Shown: piece after piece, positions 11,134-23,674 of the stretch | How positions within the stretch are numbered: the stretch's first letter is position 1 | How the letters are laid out: each line of letters begins with the position of its first letter | NCBI GenBank assembly: GCA_018873245.2 | Contig: JAEMBT020000002.1 | Coordinates: 13,142,001-13,206,000 of the forward strand | Origin: Archegozetes longisetosus | Lineage: Eukaryota > Arthropoda > Arachnida > Sarcoptiformes > Trhypochthoniidae | Direction of reading: 5' to 3' | DNA: 64,000 nt | The notes under the pieces: generated by a model | Seen by the model: the letters and a program-made list of their open reading frames with translations, nothing else | The model's database searches: none | Told to the model about the DNA's origin: nothing | Position numbers and translations under genes: made by a program

Positions 11134-11864
11134 ATGAAATCATTTATAGCTTTCTTGTTGTTTTCACTTTTATTAACAGTTTTGGCCAAGAAGTCGGTCA
11201 GTATTTAATTGATCTACTAGTTTTTCATATTTTGTTTTAACATCAGTTGCAAACAATTAATTATTGATCTTCACACAAATAGTCTCATAAGCAATTCAAT
11301 GACAAAAAGAGAATGGATTTCGATGATTACGAAAATGAACGACAAATTGAGAAGAAATCATACTATCATAAGAAGCATTTCGATCATTTAAGTGAAGAGG
11401 ATCTGCACAAAATGGCAAAACTTTCGCCAGTCGCTGTCTCTGAAAAGGATATTAGGCTTCAGGCTGACATCGATCAAAAATTTGATAAAGAAATACACAA
11501 AACACATCGAAAATCCGAAACTGATTTGCATTTACAAGACTTGAATACTCGTGACTCACATATCGGATCTGATAAGAAATCAAAAGTCGAAGAAACTTCA
11601 GGCAAATCTGAAGACAATCACAAGAAACACAAGCATTCAGTGCATAAAAAGCATGAAATTTCGAGAGACAATAAGCACAAGACAAGAAAGACTAAACTTG
11701 AAGAAGGTTATGGCAAAAACATTGAGTTGAGTAAAAAAGAATCTCAAAAATTGAAACATAATAAGGATCAAAAGCACACTAAAAATCACAACAGAAAACA
11801 CGAAAAGAAGTCTAAGCAAGACTTTGGAAAGAAGCATAAGAAATACAATTCTAAGTATTATTGA
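11134..11864 (+). CDS. Secreted Lys/His-rich low-complexity protein
   Basis: Not a family I recognise. Exon 1 (11134-11196) encodes a signal peptide, MKSFIAFLLFSLLLTVLA, followed by KKS. A GT-AG intron (11197-11282) joins in phase to exon 2 (11283-11864), giving 214 residues. The mature protein is almost wholly polar: runs such as HKKH, KHKK and KHTKNHNRKH dominate, with acidic residues nearer the N-terminus (DFDDYENERQ) and essentially no Cys. Lys+His content rises toward the C-terminus. Possible roles include metal or anion binding, cuticle or a gland product, but nothing in the sequence decides. The signal peptide and matching splice phase support a real gene. Confidence 0.75.
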
Positions 11865-12770
11865 ATCTCAAAACTGCTTTTATGAACCAAATTTGAGCAA
11901 TTGATTAACCGGTTTCTAATTGTTCCTATAATTTACGTAATTTGATACTTATCTAAGCTTTTCGTATCTAATATTTTTATGAATTTTTTAACCAACATTT
12001 TTTTTTAACTTATACTAACTTAATATCGTACTTATTAGCTTAAGTTTTAACGATAATATTTTTATATAACTTAACAGCTATTTTATAATGAATTTGCATT
12101 ATTTATATTAATATAACATTTTAAATATTTTCAAATGTTTGTTTTAAAACTTGAGCAGAATCTATATTTCTTATCAATTGTAATGTTTCAAAACATTTAA
12201 TCAACGGTTTTTATTATTAAAGAATTTATCAATTCTTATCGTTTTCAATGTGTTGATTGCAGCAATCCAGAGCATCCGTTCATTGCCGTTTCAAACTTTA
12301 CTCTAATCTCTTTGGGACAGTCAAGTAACAACTAGCTTGATTTTTGTGTTGTATTCTACCAGTTCTTTCAAATTCAATCAGTTATCTAGGATTCGAGAAA
12401 AGTCATTGATCAGAGACTTGTGTTCAGAACAATCAGTTTTGATTGTTCTCTCTATAAAACTAAATGTGACATGTATAGAACTAAATTAAAATCAAAATTG
12501 AAAGCCAAATTATATAAATTTTAAAAAATAGCATCCAATTTGAACAATATTTTTTAAATAAGTCGAACATTTCACTAATCTCAAAACGATTTGTCGAAGA
12601 GTGAGATATCATTGAATGATAGAAGACAGCAAAAATTTTAGATTTTGCAAACACCAGATTTTATTTCGCAAACTACAATACCTCACGAGTAACAAGACGT
12701 ACAGGCTAATAAATTATTAATAGTTTTAATAATAAGGAAGAAAATATAATTTCATAATTTAAAGAAAAAA
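11865..12770. other. Convergent AT-rich intergenic spacer
   Basis: Lies between the 3' ends of the Lys/His-rich gene (+) and TANGO6 (-). Extremely AT-rich at 11950-12240. No supported feature. Confidence 0.5.
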
Positions 12771-15581
12771 CTACAAACTCAAAATTTTAATATTTTTAAT
12801 CAGCTCTTTATTAGGAGTCAATAAGAGTTTTGCAATTCTGTTGATCTCTTCGATTGCGATTTGCGAATGAAGTTGCAAAATATCATCAATTGTTGTGGAA
12901 TAAATGTGTCGCAATAGTTTGTAGATAGCTTTCAAGTGATCGTCTACTGCTTCAATAACACTGATATCAATACCGCGTAACATAAGATGCAGAAACATAA
13001 CAGAAGAACGTTTCACTTCAATAGAATCATCCGTTTTGAGAAGAGATTCTATGCATGACATTAGTTCAACAATATATGGCTTCAAAGCAAATCTCAAAAC
13101 ACTACAAAACTGTCCCAGATTAGATAAACTTGATATTCGAATGGCTGGCTCTTCTGATTTAACTCCTATTAGGAAACAATTAATATATTGTCGAGAATAG
13201 TGATGCGCTAAATCTCCGATATATTTAGACAACTGAACCAATACTTCGCCGACTTTTACGCGCTCTTCAATCGTTCGTTGAGAATCATTAAACTCTTCGA
13301 TTAGTATCGGCAACACATCATCGGTGCACACGATGGCTAAAGCTGATAATGTGTTTATCGCAGACAAATAGATGTACGATTCACCATCGTTTAGACACAT
13401 CTGCAAAATCATTTATACGAATAAATTATAGAAAGTCCACTTTTGGATCAGATCAAAGCATACCTTTAACGCATTTATGAGTTGAACTTTATTTTGAATA
13501 ACGTGCTTATTTTTGGCATAAATAAGTTGTTTTAACTGAATCAAAGCGTGAGCCCTAACAGGCATTAGATGATCATTGAGTTCATTCATGGCTGACTCAA
13601 ATTCGTTTTCCATTTGATTAAAATCAGATGAACTCTTCATAGGATTGTCACATACTTCTATTTGATTCTTCAAATCGATTGCTATCTTTTTAGAGGTCTC
13701 ATCGAAACATTCACTTCTAGATAATATTTCTAGTGACGGAATACTTTGTTTTAGTTGACAGATGTCTTTTTCTGATAACTTATGTTTTTCCTTCAACAAA
13801 ATTTTTACGATTTGCAAACACATCGTCATTGAGTTTTGTTTCATATCTCCAAAATTGTCATCTGATTGAAGTTCAGATTCTTCATTATCTGAAGGCAAAG
13901 ACGAACTGTTCTGAACAGTCAGTCTATGAAAAGTATTTACAACAAACTTTATTGACTTTTCTGTATATTTGTTGATGATTTTTGAAACATTTTCATGAAG
14001 AGAGTCAACAATAGAACACGTTAAGAGTGATGGAGAACTAAACGTCATTCTTTCGAGTATTATCAAGAAGAAGTCAAGCTTAAATGCTTCGCTAAGTTTC
14101 TCGACTAAATGAGTTACAAATTGAACGATTAGATCGACTTGCTTCAAATCAATATCTTCTCCACTACTTGGATGGCTTCGACAACTGTTAAACTTCGTTT
14201 CCTTAACCTCTTCTTTAAACTTAACGCCAATAACAGTATCAACGACATATACTTCGAATAAACTTAATTGATAGTTATAGTTGTACAAAATATTGTCCAA
14301 CAGGTAAACACTTTGATTGATTGAGTTGAATATGTCAACGAGAATATCATCGAGTAATGACTTGTAATGAGAAAGCGATTCCTGGAGAATGACTCGTGTG
14401 TAAAATAAATGTGAAACGATTGAAATGAATGTTTTGCTATCGATTCTACATGTTATCAAATGATAGATCATTTCGATTGCATTATTTATAGAAAAACTGC
14501 TATTACTTGGCATTAGAAACACATTCAACAACTTATCATAAACAAATTGTTGCGTTAGCTTTCGATTTCGATTCTCTAAAGAGTTGACAATCATTGACCC
14601 AACTTTCCAGTAAAATGGATTCGAACTCATCAATAATTGATGTACTTGTGGACAAATTGATTCATAATATTGAGCCAAAGAACAGTATAACTGAGGCATC
14701 GCTGACACTATTGTTCCGATCGCTTGATATCTCTGATTATGAGTTGTTTGCATTTGTGATGCTTGATCGCTATCGAGAACAGCATTTATAAGATTAATGA
14801 GACCGAAATCACGACTCAAACATTGCGATAGACTATAAGATATCTGGTTATTGCACCATTTATTTGCTTTGCAACGAGACAATAGCAAAAGATTTCGAAT
14901 TACTATAATCTGATCAAATTGAGATAAAAGTTGGTTGAGTTGTTCATTAATTAACGTATTGTCGTGAATGGTTTCACTTTCATGCTTAGCAGTCATCAGT
15001 GAAGCCATAATCGAAGCAAAACAGTGTTCGGACACATACTTTGAAATAATCGATTTTGCGTTCAAAAACTTGATCAAAATATTGCACAAGTTTACGATCA
15101 ATTGACGCGAAATTAGCTTATTATCAAAATTAATAAGGCATTTAGAGTCAATCGATAGGAATAGATGATCGATTTGTTCAAAGTTTTTACTAATATATGG
15201 AATAATTGCCAATGAAATCAATTTAACTAAAGATAACTGAATAGTAAAGCAATCGTTCGATGAAACCAATTCGTTTTCATTAAAATTGTTTAGTAAACAA
15301 AATAATCGAATCAATGAATCAATCAATTTGAGTAAGTCAGTCGGATCTTCATCTGAATCGTGCTTACTTTGGTCTGAAGACAACTCACGACTAATATTAA
15401 CATCCGATTCGATTGTTTGAATGATTACTTTAGTTTTTGGACAATTATTACTTAAAACGATAACATTTTGAATGACTTCCTTTATCTTATGACCATCTTG
15501 TTTATTATTCAAATATTTTAAAATAAGCCTCAAATACTGACATATTTGTTGAATTGAACTCATTTTCAATTGATTTGACAA
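12771..15581 (-). CDS. TANGO6: TANGO6 (transport and Golgi organization 6; RTP1 family)
   Basis: HEAT-repeat protein; the yeast relative Rtp1 helps import RNA polymerase II, and the fly gene was named from a secretion screen. Two exons, 15581-13464 and 13400-12771, are separated by a 63-nt intron whose removal keeps frame (NALK joined to MCLNDGE). Total 915 residues. The N-terminal two thirds are helical and weakly conserved. The C-terminus is diagnostic: LMPVRAHALIQLKQLI, then YLSAINTLSALA, DDVLPILIEEF, RISSLSNLGQFC and HIYSTTIDD, as in the RTP1_C domains. ATGs exist at 15581 and 15563, so the exact start is open by six residues. Its start is about 180 bp from that of RPS23 on the other strand. 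Confidence 0.88.
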
Positions 15582-15761
15582 AATAAACAGATAATTAAAT
15601 TAAATGAAGTACTTAATGAAAACATTAAAAATAAAGTTGTACGAAACGAGTCAATTTAAAGGTAGATGTCAGCGCTTTCACACTATTCATAGTTTTATTA
15701 GTTTCGATAGCAACCCATCTATTAAACAAAATATTTCCTTTTCCTCTAAGCAATCGTCAAA
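15582..15761. promoter_or_regulatory. Compact bidirectional promoter of TANGO6/RPS23 with a TOP-like tract
   Basis: Only 180 bp separate the divergent starts. A pyrimidine tract, TTTCCTTTTCCTCT (about 15733-15746), sits just upstream of the RPS23 ATG. It resembles the 5' terminal oligopyrimidine element of ribosomal protein mRNAs that puts their translation under TOR control. The transcription start cannot be seen, so the TOP role is inference. Confidence 0.5.
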
Positions 15762-16364
<603 letters not shown>

Positions 16365-17429
16365 ACATATTATGTAACGATTTTGATTTAAATAATAAAA
16401 ATTGAATTTCACTTATATTTATTAACTGTTTGTATAAGAATGTTCAATAACTACATTCTTTACAATAGATTCGTGAATCAATTTTAATTGAATGATCAAT
16501 TCAGTTCAATTAATATGATGCCACTGAACATGTTAATCATACGACCGATATTCAGATTTGAATCTGTCAAAACTGCTGCCATAGCAATAATTGCTGCTTT
16601 TTAATAGAATAGTGTAGTTTTTGTCAACAATTATTCAAATATAATGATTTAATTGTTGCTTAAAACTGATTTGATATCTAAAATGTATGATAGAAATCGT
16701 GTTTCTGTTTCCTACTCTTAATTATTAAGTAATGAGTTTCAATAGATACTGATTTAATTTCATTTTGAAAACAATCTATGAATTCAATTTTTGATTCAAT
16801 CTTAAGTCTAAAGAAGTTGTGACTAGCACTGAACCAAACTGTTGGCTATAGTATTAGCTTATGTTAGAATTGAACAGTTTCTGCTACAGGAAAAATCAGT
16901 CTAAATGACAAGTGTTTGTATTAGATTTTATCTTCTGCTTGCTGTGAATTTGTGTCTTCACAGAAAAGAATAAATGCTGAGCAGTCATTTTGTCGAATAA
17001 CTACTCAAAACTTAAAATCGCTAAAAATACTCATAGATTCTGGCAATATTTATTTTCAAAAACTTAGAAAATATTTAAATATTAAGTAAATGGTGAATTG
17101 GTCGAACTTTTTTTGGGGAGTTAGATAAATAATGAATTTGGCGCGAAGCCATGCGATTCGTTCTATTTGTAGTTCTAAAACAAATGAAAAGCACGTGCTT
17201 CACGTTTAAAAGGATTGATAAAAGTAAATAGTAAATAAAATGAACAATTAGTGTATGAGTAGTCAAATAGAAGTAGAATAAAACTTTGATCTGACATTTA
17301 ATCGTTATCAAATGATAATTCTGGGTATTGTAGGCTTGTTTTGAATATTAATAACAAGTAAATATAGCAAAATCAAATCAAACAGACTTAGAATTGATGG
17401 ACAAACAATAAGGTTACTATTTATACAAG
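16365..17429. other. Intergenic spacer between RPS23 and BTBD9
   Basis: Both neighbours are on +, so it includes the RPS23 3' end and the BTBD9 promoter. An AATAAA-type signal lies shortly after the RPS23 stop (near 16393). I saw no other feature; the open frame at 17075-17311 (-) has no protein signature. Confidence 0.5.
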
Positions 17430-19301
17430 ATGTTATCTCAGTCAGCAATTCGCGACAATAAATGGATTGGAAATAATATAACAAATCATAGCAATTGCTG
17501 CAATAATAAAAAGCGTCGAATCGATGAAACGAATGTCATTGATATTAAAGAGTCGATTGTTTCAAGTTTATCGCAATTGTATTTGTCATCAAAATTAAGT
17601 GACATTACAATCATTGTGGAGAAGGAGTCTATCCCTTGTCACAAGTCAATACTCGCTTCTCAAAGCCTTTTCTTTGAGGCCATGTTTACGACACAAATGA
17701 TTGAATCGAAACAAACACAAATCGAATTGAAGGAAACAAATGCATATCTCTTTCGATTACTTCTTAAATTGACTTATTTCGGAGAATTAGATTTAGATGC
17801 TTTCGCGCCTAATATTGTGATTAAATTACTTGGTAATACAATCATATATTTATCGATTAATACGTTACTTTGTTTGCAACGTACTTTTTACTTTAATTAT
17901 TTTTTTCAAGTCTATTAAGTCTCATTGAAATACAAAATAAATAGATATACGAATCAATTAACTTAATGTCTTATCTTAAAAGGTCTAATCGAAAGATATC
18001 AGTTCGTCAACTTCGAAGAACCATTTATTGCAAAAATGAAGTCAATGATGAATAAGACAAACATCTGGCAAATGTTCGATACTTCATTCTCTAATAATTT
18101 GACGGATTGTACAAATATTTGTCTGGATTATATTGATGAAAACTATAAGAATGAGTCTCTATTTAGCTGTGAGACTTTCTGCCAAATATCAATTGAGTCG
18201 TTGAAGCTATTGTTGAGTCGAGATTCTCTAACAATACCTGAAATAAGTTTGTTTAGCGCTGCTTCCAAGTGGTTGGACGCGAATGAAGTAGCTCTCAATG
18301 AAAAGAAAGATATTATTAAATGCATTCGATTTACTCTTATTAAGTACGAGGACTTGATGAACTTTGTCAGCGATAGCGGCTTAGTACCTAAACATCAATT
18401 CTGGGATATCCTCAAATTAAAAGCACTGATTGATAACTGGGATAAATTGACATTTGAAAATCAAAGGAATCGCGCCTTTTTTGTCCACAGCACTAATCTT
18501 TGTTGTGATAAATTCAAGTTTGAGGTTCTTAAGGGAAAAATTGGGACCAATGAAGGAGAGGATAAGTCATTAAAGAAAAGTGATTCCCAAATAATTGTTA
18601 AGCTTGGTTTTCCATTCAATATAAACTACATAGAGATGAATATGTCTCACATTAAAGGCGATCGATTTTCTTATAAAATAGAATATTCAGCTGATTGTGT
18701 CAATTGGAAAGTACTGTATGATTATAGTAAATACACGTGCGCTAACTACCAAACGTTATACTTTGAGCCAATTGTTGCGCAATTCTTTCGCATTAATGGT
18801 ACGCACCAGCTACGAATGGATTTAACGACTAAAGCAACTTTCGATGCAATCGAGTCATTCACTTGTTATTATCATAGAAGAAAGTTTAAAGTCGAACGCA
18901 TTGAAGGCTTATTATCGACACCTTTTTATGTGCATCGTATTCAGGACCGAATTTATCACGATTCGAACGCAGTTCTCGATCCAAATGATAGATATTATTC
19001 TCGTTCAATCTCATCTAATAAACCTATTATCGTAGCATTAGATCAACCGGTTATGATCGACTCGTTCTGTTTTCAGCTATGGGACAAAGACCAAAGAGCT
19101 TACAGTTATAATGTTGAAGTATATGATGGTAAGGATTGGATTAAAGTGGCCGATAAGTCATCAGAAGAATGCCGTTCGTGGCAAGTGATCACTTTCACGC
19201 GAAGACCTGTTAGTATATTAAGAGTTAAAGGTCTTCGCATCCATTTTGTCGAGTGTAATGAATTCCGAATCATTAAATTCAGATTTCCTAAAATTGTTTA
19301 A
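17430..19301 (+). CDS. BTBD9: BTBD9-like BTB-BACK-discoidin protein
   Basis: BTBD9 proteins are probable Cullin-3 adaptors; fly and mammalian forms affect dopamine, sleep and iron handling. Exons 17430-17832 and 17983-19301 join in frame (LLG to LIERYQF) for 573 residues, against about 612 in human. The BTB domain spans about residues 45-150 (SDITIIVEKESIPCHKSILAS..FFEAMF), then BACK about 165-265 (FCQISIESLKLLL, LFSAASKWLDAN). Two F5/8C-like beta domains follow, at about 300-405 (YKIEYSADCVNWKVLYD) and 430-560 (YNVEVYDGKDWIKVAD). Domain order matches BTBD9 exactly. Confidence 0.93.
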
Positions 19302-19619
19302 GGATTTTATTAAATTTCAAACGTTTTCTTTAAGTGTAGTAAATTTATTTTTTTGTTATACTGTTCAAAGACAACTTTAAATGATATGAAACATTAATTT
19401 TACAAAACAGATTTTTAGAAACTATAAACTGTAATCAAATGCAATATCGAGAGTATAGTCATATTTAGCTTTTCTTAATAAAATTGTCTTTCCATCGATT
19501 TGATTCAGTTGTGAAATTTGATCTTATTCTAATCTATCTTTAGATTTCACTGGTTTTATTTCAAGTCTTTTTAGTTTTACACTTCTTGTCAGTCATGTAT
19601 CTCGAACTGATACCAATTC
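19302..19619. other. Convergent 3' spacer
   Basis: Short AT-rich interval between BTBD9 (+) and the mucin-like gene (-). No feature seen. Confidence 0.5.
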
Positions 19620-20368
19620 TCATTTTTTACGATTATTAATACAACAGTGAACGATAGCCGTGAAAATTGCTACAATCACTCCAACCAGTACAAATACCGA
19701 TGCGGACAACCAGTCATTCTTGGAATAGGCTTTTGCTTTGAATTTATAATTGGGTGCCATTAAGTTTTCAAGTGTTGCCTCTGTCGTAGTTGCTGTGGTA
19801 GTTGTGGTAGAAGTCCTTGTCATTGTTGTTGCAATCGTTGATTCGGATGTCAATAATGTTGTAGTCTTTTGTATCGTTGAATCATTGGCTGAAATATTGA
19901 TTTGAGATGTGACTAAAGTACTAGTTATTGAGAGTGTGTCAGAATTTGTTATTGTGGCTATGGATTTAGTAGTGCTAACTTCAGAAGCGTTTGTGATGTC
20001 CGAGTCATTAGTACCATCTTGAAGAGTGGTTGAGACCATCGGGTCCCTTGTCACGACTTGAGAAGGTGTGGTTGCCATAAAACTACTGGTTTGAATAGGC
20101 CCTTCTGAGGTTGTGATACTAATCATCGAACCAGTTGTTGTCTTATTTGTTTCATTCGACTCGATTTCATTTGTATGATTGTCATCGTTTCCGTTTTGTT
20201 CGCTTTCATTCTGAACGTAAACATTTAAAGTTTAATTTATTTAGTTAAAACAATTAAATTGATTAATACCTTTTGCGAACGGTATTGCAGCAAAATACTA
20301 TCTGTTTGTGTTAGACATTTCATAGTTAATGAGAACAAAATTATCCAAATAATTATAAATCGATTCAT
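19620..20368 (-). CDS. Mucin-like single-pass type I membrane protein
   Basis: Unrecognised gene with clear architecture. Exon 1 (20368-20270) gives a signal peptide, MNRFIIIWIILFSLTMKCLTQ. Exon 2 (20210-19620) joins in phase 0 through a 59-nt intron; total 229 residues. The ectodomain (about 30-185) is mostly Ser/Thr with several N-x-S/T sites and a [12 protein letters not shown] run, so heavy O-glycosylation is likely. Near the C-terminus a juxtamembrane KNDW precedes one membrane helix (SVFVLVGVIVAIFTAIV) and a short tail, HCCINNRKK. Low-complexity sequence prevents family assignment; a cell-surface mucin or adhesion stalk is the simplest reading. Confidence 0.72.
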
Positions 20369-22743
20369 TGTGTAAAATAAAAGTCCATTTGAAAGATGAA
20401 AGTTTTTTCTTAGACTGAGCCAAGGCATTCTCAAATTATAAACTTTGCGATCGTTTAAACTGTTTTCTAAAGCTAACAGGCGTTCGAATTTCAGTTATTT
20501 AGCACAGAAACAATGGCTTTAGCACGAAGAAACATTGTTGCAAATCTCGCTCGTGTTTAAGTTAAGTTAGAGTTTGGACAACGCAAATTGTGACAAACCT
20601 AACCTTAAATTAAACTTATAAAGTATTATTGCAGAACCAGATTTGCAACAGCACCAAATGATTCGGTACTGATTTCCATTATTGTATGTGATTTGTCCAG
20701 AATCGCAAAGACTGGCCAGACTAGCATAGCAAGTTTTTCTCAAATATCACACGTTTTAATACTAGAACAAACTCTATTTTGTTTACCCGCGAACCTTAAA
20801 CAATTGATTGAAGCTAACTTCAAACACGCTCGTAGATTTGATTAAATTAAGACCATCTCAATTAGGATACTATACAGTTTTGTATTAACTAAAGACATGT
20901 ATCAGTCTATCATTTGAACTATTTCTTAAGTTAAACACTAGTCTATAGAAACAGCCAATTTAAATAATAAAATCAAAATTTAACAGCAGTTCACTTCTTA
21001 AGCATATTTTTTGATAAAAAAACAAAATGTCAACCTTTCTACCGATATTTGAGACTTAGATTCTATGATCAGAATTAATAATTTTGTAAGTTGGATAGCT
21101 TAATTCATTTCTAATCTAATCGGAAAATTGATAAATTTCGTTTGAGTAATGGCTCTCAAAAGTTGCCTATAACGACGAACTGCATGGTAGCTTCCCTTCC
21201 AAATGATCAATATCTCTAAGAGTTTAAATCATTTTGAAACTCAAAACCAGATACAGTATTGTAACATTTGATGTTAAAGCAACTTTAATCAACTTTATCT
21301 GGGTTCACCATATGGCTGATGAGTGTGAGCTAATGTTTCATATCCATATTAAGCTTTATATTTAAGTTGAGCATCAACTCAGTTAAGTTGAAGTATTAGT
21401 TCGGTTCAGTTCAATTTCATTTGTGAAACTTATTGATAACTTTCATAACTATTCATAACTTTAATAAAAATTGATTGCAACTGAAACGCAAGCTAAAGAT
21501 TAACTCAATATTGTTATCACTTCATTCAATATTACTGATCGTGCTTAGATTAAGTCTAATACTACTTTAAAGTCAAGCTTGAACTTTAATTACATATTCC
21601 TAACGAATAAGGTACAGTGCAATCAAAGATTGAGTTCGCATCCGAAACTTAGTGAAAGTTATCACTGAGTTTTAGGTACGAACTCTATCTTTGATCGCAC
21701 TGTAGTAGGCGAAGGTCTTTTGGCACCTCAATCTGGTTATATTTTCTTAAATAAGTTTATTATGACACCAAATCATATCAAATTATTGTTAATTAATACT
21801 TTAAATTCTATAATTTGACAAATTTTTATGCAATTAAGTAAAACGCCTATCGAACAAGAGTGAAAAGACTCATTTGTCAATTAATTAATTGCTGACAAAT
21901 CGAATTACTTTCAGTTGCAGTTTATAAGTATTATATTATATATTACTGTAGATGAGTGTGTAGATTATAAGTATTTTTCGACATTTATTTGCCATTCAAT
22001 TCTATAGGCTTAAAAGGTGCACTTTTAAAAATAATCTAAACTACAATTGGAAGCAATCGGTTTTGTACAGTTTTATGTTGACTAAACTTATTGTATTCCT
22101 TCAATATTCCTTGATCACAATCAAAACTAATTACAATTAACCTTAACTCAGCGCAAATTTTGAAAACCCATTCAAATTAATGTTAATCTGATTATTAACT
22201 TTAAAGACATTTTTTAAAAATTGAGTTCGAATAAATTCATTTTAATGTTTAGTCGAGAAAAATTATACTCAAAATTTTAGATTAATACTTTGGACATTGT
22301 CAGAATATAATTAATTGATTGATTGATAAACTGGTGTTTTGACTTTTGTTCGATAGACGTTTTACCTATTTGCATATAAAAACTAGACGACAATTATTTT
22401 TTCATGAAACTTTGTCAAATTCTTTATAGAATTTAAAGCATTAATTGACAACAACTTCGTATGATTCAATGTCATAATAATAAACTTATTTAAGAAAATG
22501 CAATTAGATTAGAGTGTCAAAAGACTTTTGTCTACTACCTTAATAAGAAAGTAAAGGTTAAGCTTTACTTTTGACAGTTTTCACAATATTATCAATAAGT
22601 TTTCCAATTTTTGTCAACTAAACCCCTAGATATGGGGTACTTTGTAATTCTGGAGAAAATTATCCAGTAAAGTAGGAAAAGTCACAGTAGTTTCATGTCT
22701 TCAATTTGATATTTTAAGGTGGCAAAACAAACCGATTATTGAA
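20369..22743. other. 2.4 kb intergenic region with one MITE
   Basis: AT-rich, between the divergent mucin-like (-) and granulin (+) genes. The only clear structure is the TA-flanked palindrome at 21615-21702. A weaker imperfect inverted repeat around 20530-20655 was not called. Confidence 0.6.
21615..21702. mobile_element. 88-bp palindromic MITE, Tc1/mariner-like ends
   Basis: Begins CAGTGCAATCAAAGATTGAG and ends with its near-perfect reverse complement (TTTGATCGCACTG). The arms pair over nearly the whole length, with a short centre around 21656-21662. Both ends are flanked by TA, the target duplicated by Tc1/mariner transposases, and CAGTG is a common terminus of that superfamily. There is no coding capacity, so it would have been moved in trans. 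Confidence 0.75.
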
Positions 22744-23586
22744 ATGAAATTCAATCAATTTTCTAATCACTTGTCAATAATTTTGATAATAATTGGAGGA
22801 TCAGTTATCCCATTCTGTGACTCTATTATATGTCCAGATAGTCATAGAAAGTGTTCCGACGGTTTGTTACTTTTGTTTACAATATAAATTGATAAATACT
22901 TTAATGCACTTATCAAATGATGGAAATCTTTAGAACTCAATTTATATTTTATTGACTGATAAATAGATGCGACATGTTGTCAATTATCCTCAGGCAGTTA
23001 TGGTTGTTGTCCATTGCCTTCAGCCCAATGTTGTTCTGACGGATTGCATTGTTGTCCAAATGGCACGACATGTAATGACAAAGAGGGTACTTGTGATGAA
23101 ATCATAGCTGAAGACAAACACAACGATCGATATGTCATCAAATCAAATGATTTGTGTCCTGACAAGAATCAGACCTGTGAGGAGCATGAGACATGTTGTA
23201 AACAGAGAAGCGGTGGTTATGGCTGTTGTCCGTATAAGCTTGGCGTTTGTTGTAGTGATGGTCTTCACTGCTGTCCTCACGGGACTAAGTGTGATATCAT
23301 TCATAAGGAATGTGTTCGGAAATCAATTAATCGTGATAAACTAAGTCGTATTTATAGTAATGAAAGAATGAGATTAATTATTAAAAGGGTTCAAAATGTG
23401 TTGATTAATGACATAAAATGTCCCGGAGGTCAGTATCAGTGCCCAGATTTTAATACTTGCTGTCAAATCAATCAAAAAGAGTGGGGTTGTTGTCCACTCG
23501 AGAATGCCGTTTGTTGTGACGATAAAATTCATTGCTGTCCGGCTAATACTACGTGCACTCCAACTGGATGTTATCAAAATATTTAA
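22744..23586 (+). CDS. GRN: Progranulin with three granulin modules
   Basis: Secreted precursor of Cys-rich granulin peptides (growth factor and lysosomal roles in animals). Exon 1 (22744-22861) encodes a signal peptide, hydrophobic IILIIIGGSVIPF, and the first two Cys of module 1. Exon 2 (22967-23586) joins in phase 1; total 245 residues. Modules at about residues 29-75, 90-145 and 170-243 each show the pattern CP..C..TCC..YGCCP..CC.D..HCCP..C, for example YGCCPLPSAQCCSDGLHCCP. Linkers are charged (EDKHNDR, SINRDKLSR) and could be protease-cut. The third module ends at CYQNI without a further domain. Confidence 0.93.
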
Positions 23587-23674
23587 TCAATTTGTTGGAC
23601 GAGTTTGAATACAAAATACTCAGTAAATAATACACATAACCTAGTATACAAGAAGTATCTACTCAACTAAAAAA

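Noticed and set aside
20530-20655. Imperfect inverted repeat (TGTTGCAAATCT / AGATTTGCAACA and TTAA-rich inner arms)
   Set aside because: Arms differ in length, inner match is AT-rich low complexity, and no target duplication is visible.
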